The notes beneath the pieces are model-generated. The model ran no database searches. It was not told the DNA's origin and saw only the letters and a list, made by a program, of their open reading frames with translations. Of a stretch of DNA of 64,000 bases, positions 23,290 through 33,328 are shown piece by piece (within the stretch, counting starts at the first letter, position 1; each line of letters opens with the position of its first letter). A program made the translations under genes and the position numbers. Origin of the DNA: Topomyia yanbarensis (Eukaryota; Arthropoda; Insecta; Diptera; Culicidae); NCBI RefSeq assembly GCF_030247195.1, contig NC_080671.1, positions 67,269,412 through 67,333,411 on the forward strand. Direction: 5' to 3'.

Positions 23290-24530
23290 TAATAAAATCA
23301 ATCAAGATCAATTTCGATTTTTTTTTTAATTTTGCGGTGGTGTAATCCCTTAAGTGGTTGATTTAACGGCTTCTTTCAAAATTTATCGAACCTACTCCCA
23401 TTCGTTCATTCGTTGGAGTAGTTTATGTTAAAGAGAGTGTACTAAATTAATAGGAACACTTAAATTTATGAAGTTATGACCCTCGCTCCACAATGCAGTT
23501 TGCGACAGAATTGCTCAACTGAAAATTATTAAATGAAATGAATGAAAATAAACATTAGACTATAGCATTTTGTACGCATGCACTTCAGAGGTCCAAGGGT
23601 TACAATTTCTGTTCTAGTTCTCGGATCTCCAACACATTTTTTTCGATTTTTTGGCCCAGTTCTCAAGGGAAATCCAGTTTTTAACTTTTTGCATACATAT
23701 TGCATTGAATGAAGAACTTAGATAATGTATTCATAAAGTATTAGTAATAATTCGATTGTCCGTTCATTTTAAAAGGCTATTTTCTATAACTTTACAACTG
23801 ATTTAATTTCACTTTCAAAATTTCTCGAAACATCATGTTCTAAAAGTTCTCAACCGATATAATATTCGAAAACAGTTATAAAAATGTCTCATCACACTGG
23901 TAGATGAATTCAAAGCGTTTTTTTAAATAAGTGCACTAAAAAACATGCGCCCTTCTAAAACATATTTCTGAATCAAAATGGTTTTACTATTAGTCGAAAA
24001 CAAGATTTACAAAACGACCAGAACTGCCAAATATGAATCGGGAATGGTCGAGTTTATTGACATTCCCTATTTATTTCTAGGATTCATCATACACATCATG
24101 ACGTTATTTATTTAACTGATAATCGATTTTTTTCCTTTGAATGGATATCGATATCTTTATCCTCAAGAAACTGACATAACTGGATCCTCAAGAAACTGAC
24201 ATAGGAACATGACTAAGATAAGCGAGCCACTCAATACGTTGTGTACATTGTGTTTAACTTCATTTTCTAGCCCTAATTTATTTCATTTGAAAATTTATCC
24301 CCGCCCTGTCACGAAATCTTGATTTTATCCCTACTGGTAATATATCAGTAGGGTATCTTAAATAAACTTGTTACGTCACTTTTCAGTTAACCCCAGCATC
24401 CATAAGCTACACATTGTCACAATTATTTTTCACCTATTCCACCCTTAATACAAGGCCTCTGTCTAGAATATACTTTTTTTTGCATAACTAGTAGGTAGGT
24501 ATTTGAATAAAGAAAACTAATATCGTCCGG
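23290..24530. other. No gene seen
   Basis: AT-rich DNA. The only structure noted is a short direct repeat, ATCCTCAAGAAACTGACATA, occurring twice at 24159-24202. Confidence 0.45.
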
Positions 24531-24604
24531 CGAACATGTTAGCGATGGCCCTCGCGATGCTAAATTGATATAATCCTTCGGTGTTCGCGATTCGGAAATA
24601 CTTC

Positions 24605-24616
24605 GAGGTAATCTTT
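24605..24616. repeat. Target-site duplication, 3' side of the I element
   Basis: GAGGTAATCTTT here is identical to 30579-30590. The last three T residues merge with the element's poly(A) tail (poly-T on this strand), so the exact edge is ambiguous by up to 3 bp. Confidence 0.85.
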
Positions 24617-24633
24617 TTTTTTTTTTTTTTTTT

Positions 24634-25088
24634 ATCTTAAAATACGTTTATTTAGGCCCAAATGCTGTAGCTTAACGAGGCCGATAATTCATTTTTTTTT
24701 ATATTACATGTCACATGTTAGTGGGGGAAGGGAAAGCCGTATTTAGGGGCGGCTTGCTCCCCTCTTATGTAAGTAAAGGACAAAGGTAGGAAGTGGGATA
24801 CATATTGTGTAATTGACATCGTCGTTTGCTGATTGATCATTGTGGCGGATATGCACACTTTGTTGTAGTGTTGTAGTTTCCAGCCTGTAATCGCAGGGGC
24901 GAGGGGAGGGTCGATATTTCGGATAATTATTGGCACTCTATATCATCTGCATGTGCGGTATGTCATGATGTTCTGGATAGACGGTTATCAAGAAGAGTGT
25001 GCACCGAAGACTCGTGAAGCAATGCCATATTGTAGATACAGGGATAGGTTGGTGAGATTCTACTGTGAATGAGAGAGGGTAAAATGTA
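24634..25088 (-). other. 3' UTR of the I element
   Basis: Non-coding sequence between the ORF2 stop and the poly(A) tail. The - strand carries an AAATAAACG block about 20 nt before the A run, a likely polyadenylation signal for the retroelement transcript. Confidence 0.75.
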
Positions 25089-28000
25089 TTAAACTTGGAC
25101 ATCAATGGTTTTCAAAAAGATATAGATAAGAAAAATATAGGGGTGGTCACGGCTTGCCAGGACGTCCCGGACTGGCACATAGGGTGATCTACCTCGGGCC
25201 CGAAGGGAATCTATTAGTTGGGACCTGGCAACACAGTACTCTGCGCACAGCCAAACAACATGCTCGATGTCGTGATAGCCGTTCTCACAAACACAATGAT
25301 TATTTTCAGCAAGCCCTATACGACGGAGATGCGCGTCAAACGAGTAATGGTTGGACATGATCCTTGACATCGTACGAATAAAGTCCCGGTTCACATCCAA
25401 CCCCTTAAACCAAGCATTCGTTGATACCTTCGGGATAATGGAATGTAGCCACCGTCCCAGATGCCCATTGCTCCATGAGGTTTGCCAACTATCGAGCGTC
25501 CTCTGACGAGAGATACTGAAAAATTCGTTGAAGCAAATTGGTCTTTCGTAAGTGTCGCCTTCTAATGCGCCCACCTTGGCTAAAGAGTCCGCCTTCTCAT
25601 TGCCCGCAATAGAACAATGTGACGGGACCCAAACCAAGGTAATCTGGTAAGATTTTTCAGATAAAGCACTCAGATATTCCCGTATTTTCCCCAGGAAATA
25701 CGGTGAGTGCTTTCCAGGCTTCGCCGCACGGATGGCCTCAATGGAGCTGAGACTATCCGAAACGATGAAGTAATGGTCTGAGGGCAGGGTGTCAATGATC
25801 CCGAGAGTATACTGAATGGCAGCTAATTCTGCGACGTAAATTGAAGCAGGATCATTGAGTTTGAATGAGGCAGCAAGATTTTCGTTGAAGATACCGAAGC
25901 CTGTGGACCCGTCGAGAATTGATCCGTCAGTGTAGAACATTTTGGCGCAGTCGACTTGATGGTATTTGTTATAGAAAATATTTGGGACCACTTGTGGGCG
26001 AATATGATCCGGAATTCCACAAATCTCTTCCTTCATGGATGTATCGAAAAATACAGTTGGATCAGAAGTATCTAAGAGATGAGCACGGTTGACGTTATAT
26101 GTAGATGAATTGATGTTCTGTGCCATGTAATCGAAGTACAAGGACATGAATCGGGTCTGAGAATTAAGCTCGACAAGCCTTTCGCAATTTGCAATCACCA
26201 ATGGGTTCAGAATATCGCATCGAATGAGCAATCGATATGAGAGGTCCCAGAATCGATTTTTCAGCGGAAGAACGCCCGCCAGCACTTCGAGACTCATCGT
26301 ATGGGTCGAGTGCATGCAACCCAAGGCAATACGCAAGCAACGATACTGGATTCGCTCCAGTTTGATGAAGTGTATGTTCGCAGCGGAGCGAAAGCAGAAA
26401 CATCCGTACTCCAACACTGATAATATCGTTGTTTGGTACAACCTGATTAGGTCTCCTGGATGGGCACCCCACCATGTTCCAGTTATTGTACGGAAAAAGT
26501 TGATCCTTTGTTGGCACTTCTGTTTCAGATACCTAATGTGACATCCCCAGGTACCTTTAGAGTCGAACCATACCCCGAGATATTTGAATGTTGAAGCCTG
26601 AGCAATAGTTTGATCCATTAATTGAAGCTGTAGTTGCGCTGGTTCACGCTTTCTAGAAAATACGACTAGCTCAGTTTTCTCCGTGGAGAACTCGATACCC
26701 AGTTGGAGAGCCCATGCAGACAAATTGTCCAAGGTATCTTGCAGTGGTCCTTGCAAGTCGACGGCTTTAGGACCTGTAATAGAGACCACACCGTCATCTG
26801 CAAGCTGCCTTAGCGTGCAGGAATTGACAAGACATTCGTCAATGTCATTCACGTAAAAATTGTAGAGGAGAGGGCTTAGACATGAGCCCTGGGGAAGGCC
26901 CATGTAGCTAAATCGTGATGTCGATAAATCGCCATGCGAGAAATGCATTTGTTTTTCAGACAACAGGTTTAGCAAAAAGTTATTTAAAATTGGCGAAAGA
27001 CCATGCTGGTGCAACTTCTCATAAAGAATGTTGATCGAAACTGAATCGAAAGCCCCCTTAATATCCAAGAATACTGATGCCATCTGCTCTTTGTTAGCAT
27101 ATGCCATTTGAATTTCTGTTGAGAGCAACGCAAGGCAATCGTTCGTCCCTTTGCCTTTGCGGAAGCCAAATTGTGTATCTGACAGTAAGCCATTTGTTTC
27201 GACCCAATTGTCGAGCCGAAACAGGATCATTTTCTCGAACAACTTCCGGATACAGGACAGCATTGCGATCGGACGATACGAATTGTGGTCGGAGGCTGGT
27301 TTTCCTGGTTTTTGGATGGCGATGACCCTCACCTGTCTCCAGTCATGTGGGACAATGTTACCCTCAAGAAACCTATTAAATAAATTCAACAAGCGTCTTT
27401 TGGCAGAGTCTGGCAGATTCTTCAATAAGTTGAATTTAATTCTATCTGGCCCCGGGGCTTTATTGTTACATGATAAGAGAGCAAGTGAGAACTCCACCAT
27501 CGTAAACGGTGTTTCGTTCGCGGTATTGTAAGGCGACGCGGCGCGGTAGATTTTCTGTGCCGGGGCGGAATCCGGACAAACCTTCTTGGCGAAATCGAAT
27601 ATCCAACGGTTTGAATATTCCACGCTCTCGTTAGTACTGTTTCGGTTTCGCATACGTCGGGCCGTGCCCCAAAGAGTGCTCATCGATGTTTCTCTTGTTA
27701 ACCCGTCGACAAACCGGCGCCAGTAACTGCGTTTCTTAGCTTTCATTAAATTTTTCATTCGCTTTTCTAATATCGCGTACACTCGATAACTAGCAACTAA
27801 CCCGTCGTTCCGGAAAGTTTTATACGCGGCAGCTTTCTCCGCGTACACGTCTGAGCACTCTTTGTCCCACCACGGGTTGGGAGAACGTTTTTGGGTGTTC
27901 ACGTCGGGTACTCGTTTCGTCTGAGTTTGAATCGCGCTATCGAGAATCGAGTTGGACAAAAACTTATATTCTTCCTCCGGGGGAAGTATCTGTGTTGAAT

Positions 28001-28775
28001 CGATAGTTTTGGATATCTCAGCAGCGTAGCTCTTCCAATCAATGTTTCGTGTGAGGTCATAGGGAACATTGATTGGTGTCGATGGTCTTGAACCAGTGGT
28101 GATTGCAATTACAATTGGTAAGTGGTCACTACCGTGGGGATCAGATATTACCTTCCACTTGCAATCTAACCGTAGTGATGTCGAGCATAAAGATATGTCC
28201 AGTGCACTTGCTTGCGCAGGTGGTCTAGGAATTCGTGTCATTTCCCCTGTGTTCAGAATTGTCATATTGAAGTTGTCACAAAGGTCTTGAATTGTCGAAG
28301 ATCGATTATCGTCGTATAGACAGCCCCACCCCGTACCGTGAGAGTTAAAGTCTCCAAGAAGCAGGCGGGGCGAGGGAAGGTGTTCAATCACGTTGGAGAA
28401 TCTTCGATATCCCATCATGGCCCTAGGAGGAATGTAAATAGAAGCAATGCAAAGATCTTTGCCTTTGATTGTTGTTTGACAAGCGACAACTTCAATGCCT
28501 GGCGTCGAAGGGAGGTTGATTCGATTGAAGGAGTAGCACTTTTTGATCCCTAAAAGTACCCCCCCATATGAGTCTTCTCGATCCAAGCGGATAATGTTAA
28601 AATCGTGGAAGTTGAGGTTTATATTAGAAGTTAGCCATGTTTCACATAGGGAAAATGCATCACAATGATTGTAATTTAGCAAGTGTTTTAATGAATCAAT
28701 TTTGGGGATAATACTTCTGCAGTTCCACTGTAAAACAGTGATCAGATCCCTGATTCCGTCTAATAAGTTAGCCAT
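25089..28775 (-). CDS. I-element ORF2: endonuclease, reverse transcriptase, RNase H
   Basis: The 1228-residue polyprotein nicks the target DNA and copies element RNA into it. Visible, in order: an apurinic-type endonuclease (WN at 17-18, E45 in CETWL, GDFN 141-144, SDH 216-218); a reverse transcriptase from about 480 to 760 (GFRKGKGT near 537, D571 in LDIKGAFDSV, GLPQG 626-630, catalytic LADD 658-661); and an RNase H from about 945 to 1070 with its acidic set intact (D950 in YTDGS, E983, D1007, D1063) plus H1053. A C-terminal Cys/His cluster (C1161, C1163, H1168, H1172, C1177) follows. No stop or frameshift interrupts it. The aromatic residue usual before ADD is Leu here. The start ATG lies inside the end of ORF1, so translation probably depends on re-initiation. 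Confidence 0.95.
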   Translation of the reverse strand: MANLLDGIRDLITVLQWNCRSIIPKIDSLKHLLNYNHCDAFSLCETWLTSNINLNFHDFNIIRLDREDSYGGVLLGIKKCYSFNRINLPSTPGIEVVACQTTIKGKDLCIASIYIPPRAMMGYRRFSNVIEHLPSPRLLLGDFNSHGTGWGCLYDDNRSSTIQDLCDNFNMTILNTGEMTRIPRPPAQASALDISLCSTSLRLDCKWKVISDPHGSDHLPIVIAITTGSRPSTPINVPYDLTRNIDWKSYAAEISKTIDSTQILPPEEEYKFLSNSILDSAIQTQTKRVPDVNTQKRSPNPWWDKECSDVYAEKAAAYKTFRNDGLVASYRVYAILEKRMKNLMKAKKRSYWRRFVDGLTRETSMSTLWGTARRMRNRNSTNESVEYSNRWIFDFAKKVCPDSAPAQKIYRAASPYNTANETPFTMVEFSLALLSCNNKAPGPDRIKFNLLKNLPDSAKRRLLNLFNRFLEGNIVPHDWRQVRVIAIQKPGKPASDHNSYRPIAMLSCIRKLFEKMILFRLDNWVETNGLLSDTQFGFRKGKGTNDCLALLSTEIQMAYANKEQMASVFLDIKGAFDSVSINILYEKLHQHGLSPILNNFLLNLLSEKQMHFSHGDLSTSRFSYMGLPQGSCLSPLLYNFYVNDIDECLVNSCTLRQLADDGVVSITGPKAVDLQGPLQDTLDNLSAWALQLGIEFSTEKTELVVFSRKREPAQLQLQLMDQTIAQASTFKYLGVWFDSKGTWGCHIRYLKQKCQQRINFFRTITGTWWGAHPGDLIRLYQTTILSVLEYGCFCFRSAANIHFIKLERIQYRCLRIALGCMHSTHTMSLEVLAGVLPLKNRFWDLSYRLLIRCDILNPLVIANCERLVELNSQTRFMSLYFDYMAQNINSSTYNVNRAHLLDTSDPTVFFDTSMKEEICGIPDHIRPQVVPNIFYNKYHQVDCAKMFYTDGSILDGSTGFGIFNENLAASFKLNDPASIYVAELAAIQYTLGIIDTLPSDHYFIVSDSLSSIEAIRAAKPGKHSPYFLGKIREYLSALSEKSYQITLVWVPSHCSIAGNEKADSLAKVGALEGDTYERPICFNEFFSISRQRTLDSWQTSWSNGHLGRWLHSIIPKVSTNAWFKGLDVNRDFIRTMSRIMSNHYSFDAHLRRIGLAENNHCVCENGYHDIEHVVWLCAEYCVARSQLIDSLRARGRSPYVPVRDVLASRDHPYIFLIYIFLKTIDVQV
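28768..28775 (-). promoter_or_regulatory. ORF1/ORF2 overlap, termination-reinitiation site
   Basis: On the - strand the 8-nt string ATGGCTAA contains both the ATG of ORF2 and the TAA stop of ORF1. A ribosome finishing ORF1 would be within 5 nt of the next start. Coupled termination-reinitiation is known for other non-LTR elements; that it acts here is inferred. Confidence 0.7.
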
Positions 28776-30144
28776 CGAAGGATACGATCGCTGTAAGGAG
28801 GGGCCATTGTTCAGTCAACTGTTTTAAAAATGTTCTTACTGTTGGTAGAATAGCAACCAGCAAGCTTTTCATAGGATCGGTAATGTTGAAAGCTGTGAAT
28901 ATCCAGTCCACAATGTCAGAAAATTTAAGGAATCCCGTTTTAGGTTGAGTTTCTGACTGTAAAATTGGAGCACTTGGGATTTTTGGTGCCCCGGGGAGTG
29001 CTGGGAACTCCTGGTTGTATCTCAATTTCCCAAAACCAGGAGGTATTATCTTCGGATTTGTACCAGCCCTTCCAGTTGATGAATTATTTTTATTTTGTAC
29101 CCTTGTTTGGGACAACCTAGGACCCTTACGAGGAAGTTCAGGTGAGTTTTGATTAGGTCTTTTCCTAGAGTTTCCAAGCGGAGCCAAAGAATGCCCCTCG
29201 CAAGGGTCGTTAGAGGCGTTATCGTCAGTTGGCAAGAGAGCGAATGGGTTTTCGGAGATAAGTGGAACAGCTCTTTTAAGCATTTCTGCGTAAGAGCGTC
29301 TGGAGCGATCTTTGGCGGATCGCTTCAGTTTATCCGCGCGAAGTTTGTACGTTGGGCATGTCAAAAGTGCATGCGGATTCTCCCCACAGTAAACACACTT
29401 CTCAGCAGGGCTACTGCAAGTATCATCCGCATGGCGTTCCCCACATTTACCGCACCGTTGCTTGTTGCTACAGTAGGTGGCCGTGTGACCTAGCTGCTTG
29501 CAATTGGAACAATTCATGACCCGCGGTACAAACAGGCGTACAGGTAGACGAGCTCCTCCCACTTCAACGTAGCTCGGAAGTGCAGATCCGGCGAAGGTTA
29601 CGCGAAACGAGTCTGATGGATAGTAATTACCATCTTCGATGGACTTTGAGTGCAATTGCTTGCACTCCAAAATCTTAACTGATTGAAGGTTAGGGTCCTT
29701 AAAGCGGCCAGCCCCATCATTCATCAGATCATCGACAGTTAGACCCGCATCACTTACCACACCGTCGATCTCCACATCACGAGAAGGGATGTAGACGCGA
29801 TACTCCAGCGTAAAGAGGCTATTTCTAACGATATCATTGGCCTGTTTCAAGTCAGTAACGACTACGCGCAGTTTGTCTGACTGAACCTTTTTAATCTCGG
29901 TTACGGCCGAGTAACGTTTTGTCAGCTCCCGTGCAACAGTTATGCTGTTTAACGGTTTATTTTTGGGCCGAAAGTATACCACCCAAGGACCAGCGGATCC
30001 ATCCTGGTAAACCTTGACTCGGGGGGGCTGTGAGACATTGGGGGGAAGTGGATCGACCATAACATTATCTGTCTCAGTATCAGATATACGTTCTTCTTCT
30101 TCATAATATTCCTCTTCGGAGGGTGATCCTTCTGTTTGTTCCAT
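28768..30144 (-). CDS. I-element ORF1, nucleic-acid-binding gag-like protein
   Basis: The 458-residue protein that coats element RNA and forms the ribonucleoprotein. The N-terminus is acidic (EEEYYEEEERI, residues 10-20). A central domain (about 50-200, GPWVVYFRPKNKPLNSI onward) resembles the RNA-recognition-like fold of I-factor ORF1. Three zinc knuckles follow: C212/C215/H220/C225, C231/C234/H238/C243 and C250/C253/H258/C263. After them come a basic stretch (RADKLKRSAKDRSRR) and a Pro/Ser/Asn-rich tail. The frame is uninterrupted. The start is the first ATG in the frame, 434 nt into the element. It overlaps ORF2 by 8 nt. Assignment to the I clade rests on domain order and on the overall look of both proteins, not on a search. 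Confidence 0.92.
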   Translation of the reverse strand: MEQTEGSPSEEEYYEEEERISDTETDNVMVDPLPPNVSQPPRVKVYQDGSAGPWVVYFRPKNKPLNSITVARELTKRYSAVTEIKKVQSDKLRVVVTDLKQANDIVRNSLFTLEYRVYIPSRDVEIDGVVSDAGLTVDDLMNDGAGRFKDPNLQSVKILECKQLHSKSIEDGNYYPSDSFRVTFAGSALPSYVEVGGARLPVRLFVPRVMNCSNCKQLGHTATYCSNKQRCGKCGERHADDTCSSPAEKCVYCGENPHALLTCPTYKLRADKLKRSAKDRSRRSYAEMLKRAVPLISENPFALLPTDDNASNDPCEGHSLAPLGNSRKRPNQNSPELPRKGPRLSQTRVQNKNNSSTGRAGTNPKIIPPGFGKLRYNQEFPALPGAPKIPSAPILQSETQPKTGFLKFSDIVDWIFTAFNITDPMKSLLVAILPTVRTFLKQLTEQWPLLTAIVSFDG

Positions 30145-30578
30145 TTTGTTGCGGGAGCAACACGCTCGACCGCACTGTTTAACTTAAATCAAAATAAAAA
30201 ATCAAAAGCAATAAAAAGAAAAAAATCGATAAGAAAAGTAAAAAACGAAACACTTCACCAGTTGGTTCCTGACGAGCTGGTAGGTGAATTGATCCTTCGT
30301 TTGTTTTATTCGTCACCCGCGTGACCTTCACACATTAGAGCTGATATAGCTCGTCTAAACAAAGCCGTCTTTCAGGCAAGAAAAATGTTTAGTAACGCAC
30401 TTCACTGCACTACTTTAACTGATATCGCAGGTAACAATTATCACTCGCGGGACTGTTTATTAGTAATGCTTTACTGCAGCCTCTGCCACAGCAAGCACCT
30501 TCGTACCACCGAAAAAACTAAACCACACCGGAGAGAACAAAAAGCACTTGTTTCCCGGTACAAAGTTGGGTTACGAAT
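30145..30578 (-). promoter_or_regulatory. 5' UTR and presumed internal promoter of the I element
   Basis: Non-coding leader between the 5' target duplication and the ORF1 start. Non-LTR elements of this type carry an internal Pol II promoter here. I see no TATA box at the expected place, which fits, but no specific motif proves it. Confidence 0.6.
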
Positions 30579-30912
30579 GAGGTAATCTTTCTTTTGTGTT
30601 CGCGAACATCGCTTCGAAGCTCCGTGTAACTGTTTCAAAAATATCGATCACACGAACCAAGAGCTTAGCTCGTGTTCGTCGAAAACTACGCAAAAGCTTT
30701 TACATATCTTTCCGAACATCAATGAAATAAACAAGAAGCTTCCTTTGTCCTCGCCGAAGACCATGCAAAAGTATCGCCCAAATGTCCGCAATTACGATGG
30801 TAAGCGATTGTGATGCGAAGCTTGTGAATACGAACCAGTAACGCAAAGCTTCGCGCTTTGAAAGTATTCGAACATAGGTTCGGTTCGAATATTTCCTGCC
30901 CTGTCCCTGACC
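30579..30912 (+). repeat. Dispersed repeat, right half, split from 24530-24616 by the I element
   Basis: Begins with the 5'-side target duplication GAGGTAATCTTT (30579-30590). Together with 24530-24616 it aligns with the reverse complement of 21214-21620. AT-rich with recurring TTCGAAGC and GTTCG words; no gene. Confidence 0.7.
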
Positions 30913-31132
30913 GAAGCATTGGGATTAGGCAGAATTGAATCGCTTTCACTACACGCTTGTGATTCTGAGCACTTGTAGAACACCCATTCTAACCGCATTT
31001 CTCCCTCCGATCGATGTTCAGAGTTTGGTAGTAGCGTTTAATCACACGATTCATCGTTGACTGCACGATTCAGAGTTCTTTTCCGATGTCCCTATGAGAA
31101 AGTTGAGAATTTTCCTGGTGCTTGTGCATAGT

Positions 31133-31256
31133 TAAGCTGACCAACTCTAACAAAAAAATCCGTACCCTGTACGGACTGTTTGCCTGAGCGTGGTGAATGA
31201 TTTCGTTTCTTTGCGGTCTGGTGTACGTAGTTTTTAGTCAGAGTTGGTCAGCTTAC
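31133..31256. mobile_element. Very short MITE or inverted-repeat element, ~125 bp
   Basis: TAAGCTGACCAACTCTAAC at the left is matched by the reverse complement of GTCAGAGTTGGTCAGCTTA at the right, with one mismatch in 19. The centre holds a further palindromic GTACCCTGTAC. Non-coding. Confidence 0.7.
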
Positions 31257-31434
31257 GCATATTCAATTCGCGATGTTGCTTTTCAGGTGACGCATATTTT
31301 CCAATTTTCGATAAACTGACAGCGAAAAATACAGTGTAAAAATGCACTCCAAAATACTCCTACCTAAAATTTTCAAGAGGAAATATTCCATGGGTTATTT
31401 TCTCCAGCGTTTTTTTCCGTAATGCAATTTGATG

Positions 31435-32160
31435 TGGGACACCCTTTACCTCCATCGACTTTTCGGGAGAGTTGCAAACTACCGTCGATCTTCCTCAAAA
31501 CCACAAAAATCATGAAGGGCCCTGGTTTCGACATCCTAAACTTCAGTGTCCAGTGTTTTTTATCATCTTGCTATGCTCTTTAACGAGTGTTTCCGACATA
31601 GCTACTTTCTCTCGTCGTGAAAGTCTGCAAAGTAATCCCAAACAGAAAATCTAGGAAGGATCCTGGCTCTCCAAAAGCTATCTTCTCAACAGTGTTCTCT
31701 CAGGGTTATTCAAACTATTCGAGAAAGCTAATCACTGCCGTTTTCTTAAAACCTGTTTTCGGCGCGGATTCACCGTACACCAACTTACCAGATTCATCAA
31801 TACCCGCAAAAGAAACAAATCTGTCTCCAAAGTCGCTGCCATGGCTTTTCTTGATGTTAAAAAGACCTTCCATAATGTTTGACACCATGGACCGGTCTAC
31901 AAACTTCAACTATACAATCTTCCTATCTTCCAAGGTGAAAACCAATATGAATTATTTATTTGTAGGCCAAAATATTTCGCGTCTCTCTGTATGGTACCGT
32001 TGGGCAAAATATTTCCGCGGGAGTTCCGCAGGGAAGAATAATTAGACCATTTATGTTTAATCTGTTCACCTTCCCGCTCCCTGAAAATGGAACTTTGAAA
32101 AGCACACATCAGACAATCATTGAAGGAGAAGACCCGCTATCCACAATTACAATACATACT
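31435..32160 (+). mobile_element. Jockey-type retrotransposon remnant, reverse transcriptase
   Basis: In shifting frames the translation shows NHK..GP followed by degraded RT blocks, CKVIPNRKSRKDPGSPK near 31630, a decayed DVKKTF..N catalytic region near 31860 and PAG-like text near 32020. These are the landmarks of a Jockey-type ORF2 between the thumb-proximal NNKAPG block and the PQG block. Multiple frameshifts and stops; no endonuclease. An open frame of 142 codons (31617-32045) is only a partly preserved piece. Confidence 0.65.
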
Positions 32161-32162
32161 GC

Positions 32163-32275
32163 TGATCACTCTTAAAGTTTGCTTATGCTGGTGGTTCCAT
32201 TGAAAACGGCTTGCGCAAAAACTGCAGCTATATTTTATGCGCCTTTCTGACGCGCGCAAAGAAAGATTTGGGTAA
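32163..32275 (+). repeat. Dispersed repeat shared with 8024-8145
   Basis: Same order of blocks as the 8-kb copy (AGTTTGCTTATG, GGTGGTTCCATTGAAA, CTGCAGCTATATTTTATGCG, GACGCGCGCAAAG). It adjoins the Jockey remnant directly. Confidence 0.55.
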
Positions 32276-32279
32276 GGCT

Positions 32280-33120
32280 TTCATGCCCAACTTTTTTTTC
32301 TAGCGCATATAGGCTTCCGAAACTATTGTTGCTGTACACTGTTGAGGTCAAGAAAAACGAAAAATTGTTTTGGTCAAGATAGTGGCTACTCTTACAGTGT
32401 TAAGCTGCTAAATTTTTACCTTCTGATGCTCAATACAATTCTCCAAGATTTTTAAAAATAGTCTAATTGCCTGCAAAAGGTAGTTCAAAACAGTCGAAAT
32501 TGATAGGATTTACCAGTTTTCAATAATATTTGAAGGCAACGAAGATATATTCAAATTTCATTTTGCACCCTTAACTTAAACTGTCCCTGGCAGCACTGCT
32601 CAATAGGAATCCAATCACACTAATAATGGAATAACCTCAGTTCTACGGCTAATACTTACAACTGTTTTGCGCAAATGGTAGGTAATAGTCACAGTTATTA
32701 GTCTTACTTATTTTTGTGAATGTAAATCGAAAGTTATAGACGCTTGAAAACGTTGTTGTTTATAAACTACGCTGGCATGAACGGGTAAAAAGCGCGACAA
32801 TACAAGGCAATACAGCACATTGGCAATAATTGTAACAGATTACACAGTGAATTCATCATGTTTTTCTGTTCAACTGATATTTGATTGGCAAATGATATTT
32901 AAAGGTTAATTACAATTCAATTGAAAATGAAGCTATAAGAAACAATGGCATAGTGCGAACAAAATAAACACTACTGTTAACGCACTTTCCACTATCTTTG
33001 ATAACTGACTGGTGGAAACAATCCACATTAATGCACGAAACGGTCGAAATGCCCAAATCGCAAGGCGATGTCATGCCAAATATATGAATATGTCAAGCAA
33101 CTGGTATAATTCCATATTAA
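32280..33120. other. No gene seen
   Basis: AT-rich with no recognisable features on either strand. Confidence 0.45.
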
Positions 33121-33125
33121 ATTTG

Positions 33126-33328
33126 CAAAAGGGCGAATAAGATTTGTAAACAAACTTTTATTTTGATGGTTTCTCTTAATTTACTATAATTTCAATGCAG
33201 AAAACAATTGAAATTACTTCTACGAAGGGTAAAGATTTACATTATCGCATATTTTTCATGAAATTCCACTCTGCAGCAGGCTAATGAGCGAAACAAGTTT
33301 GTTTACAAAAAACAGGTTCGCCCTTTTG
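33126..33328. mobile_element. MITE, AGGGCTAATAAGA family, second full copy
   Basis: The left end CAAAAGGGCGAATAAGATTT, then GTAAACAAACTTT, and the right end AAGTTTGTTTAC...TTCGCCCTTTTG form inverted termini. The element is 203 bp. The interior resembles the copy at 23071 (CAGAAAACA, GAAATTCCACTCTGCAG). Confidence 0.75.

Larger units (their letters stand above)
24614..30578 (-). mobile_element. Full-length I-clade non-LTR retrotransposon, ~5.97 kb
   Basis: A complete element on the - strand: a 434-bp 5' UTR (30578-30145), ORF1 (30144-28768), ORF2 (28775-25089), a 3' UTR of about 455 bp and a 20-nt poly(A) tail (24633-24614). A perfect 12-bp duplication flanks it. Both reading frames are open from end to end. 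An AATAAA on the - strand lies shortly before the tail. ORF1 with zinc knuckles plus ORF2 with endonuclease, reverse transcriptase, RNase H and a C-terminal Cys/His motif is the layout of the I clade. Replication would be by target-primed reverse transcription. The intact ORFs, the clean duplication and the homogeneous tail indicate a young insertion. Whether it is still mobile cannot be told from sequence. Confidence 0.95.

Noticed and set aside
24159..24202. Target-site duplication from a short direct repeat
   Set aside because: The two ATCCTCAAGAAACTGACATA copies are only 4 bp apart with no element between them; a simple local duplication.
26164..26517. Separate genes within the I element in other frames
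   Set aside because: Shadow frames of ORF2; the same applies to the + strand frames at 25154, 26224, 27101, 27151 and 29149.
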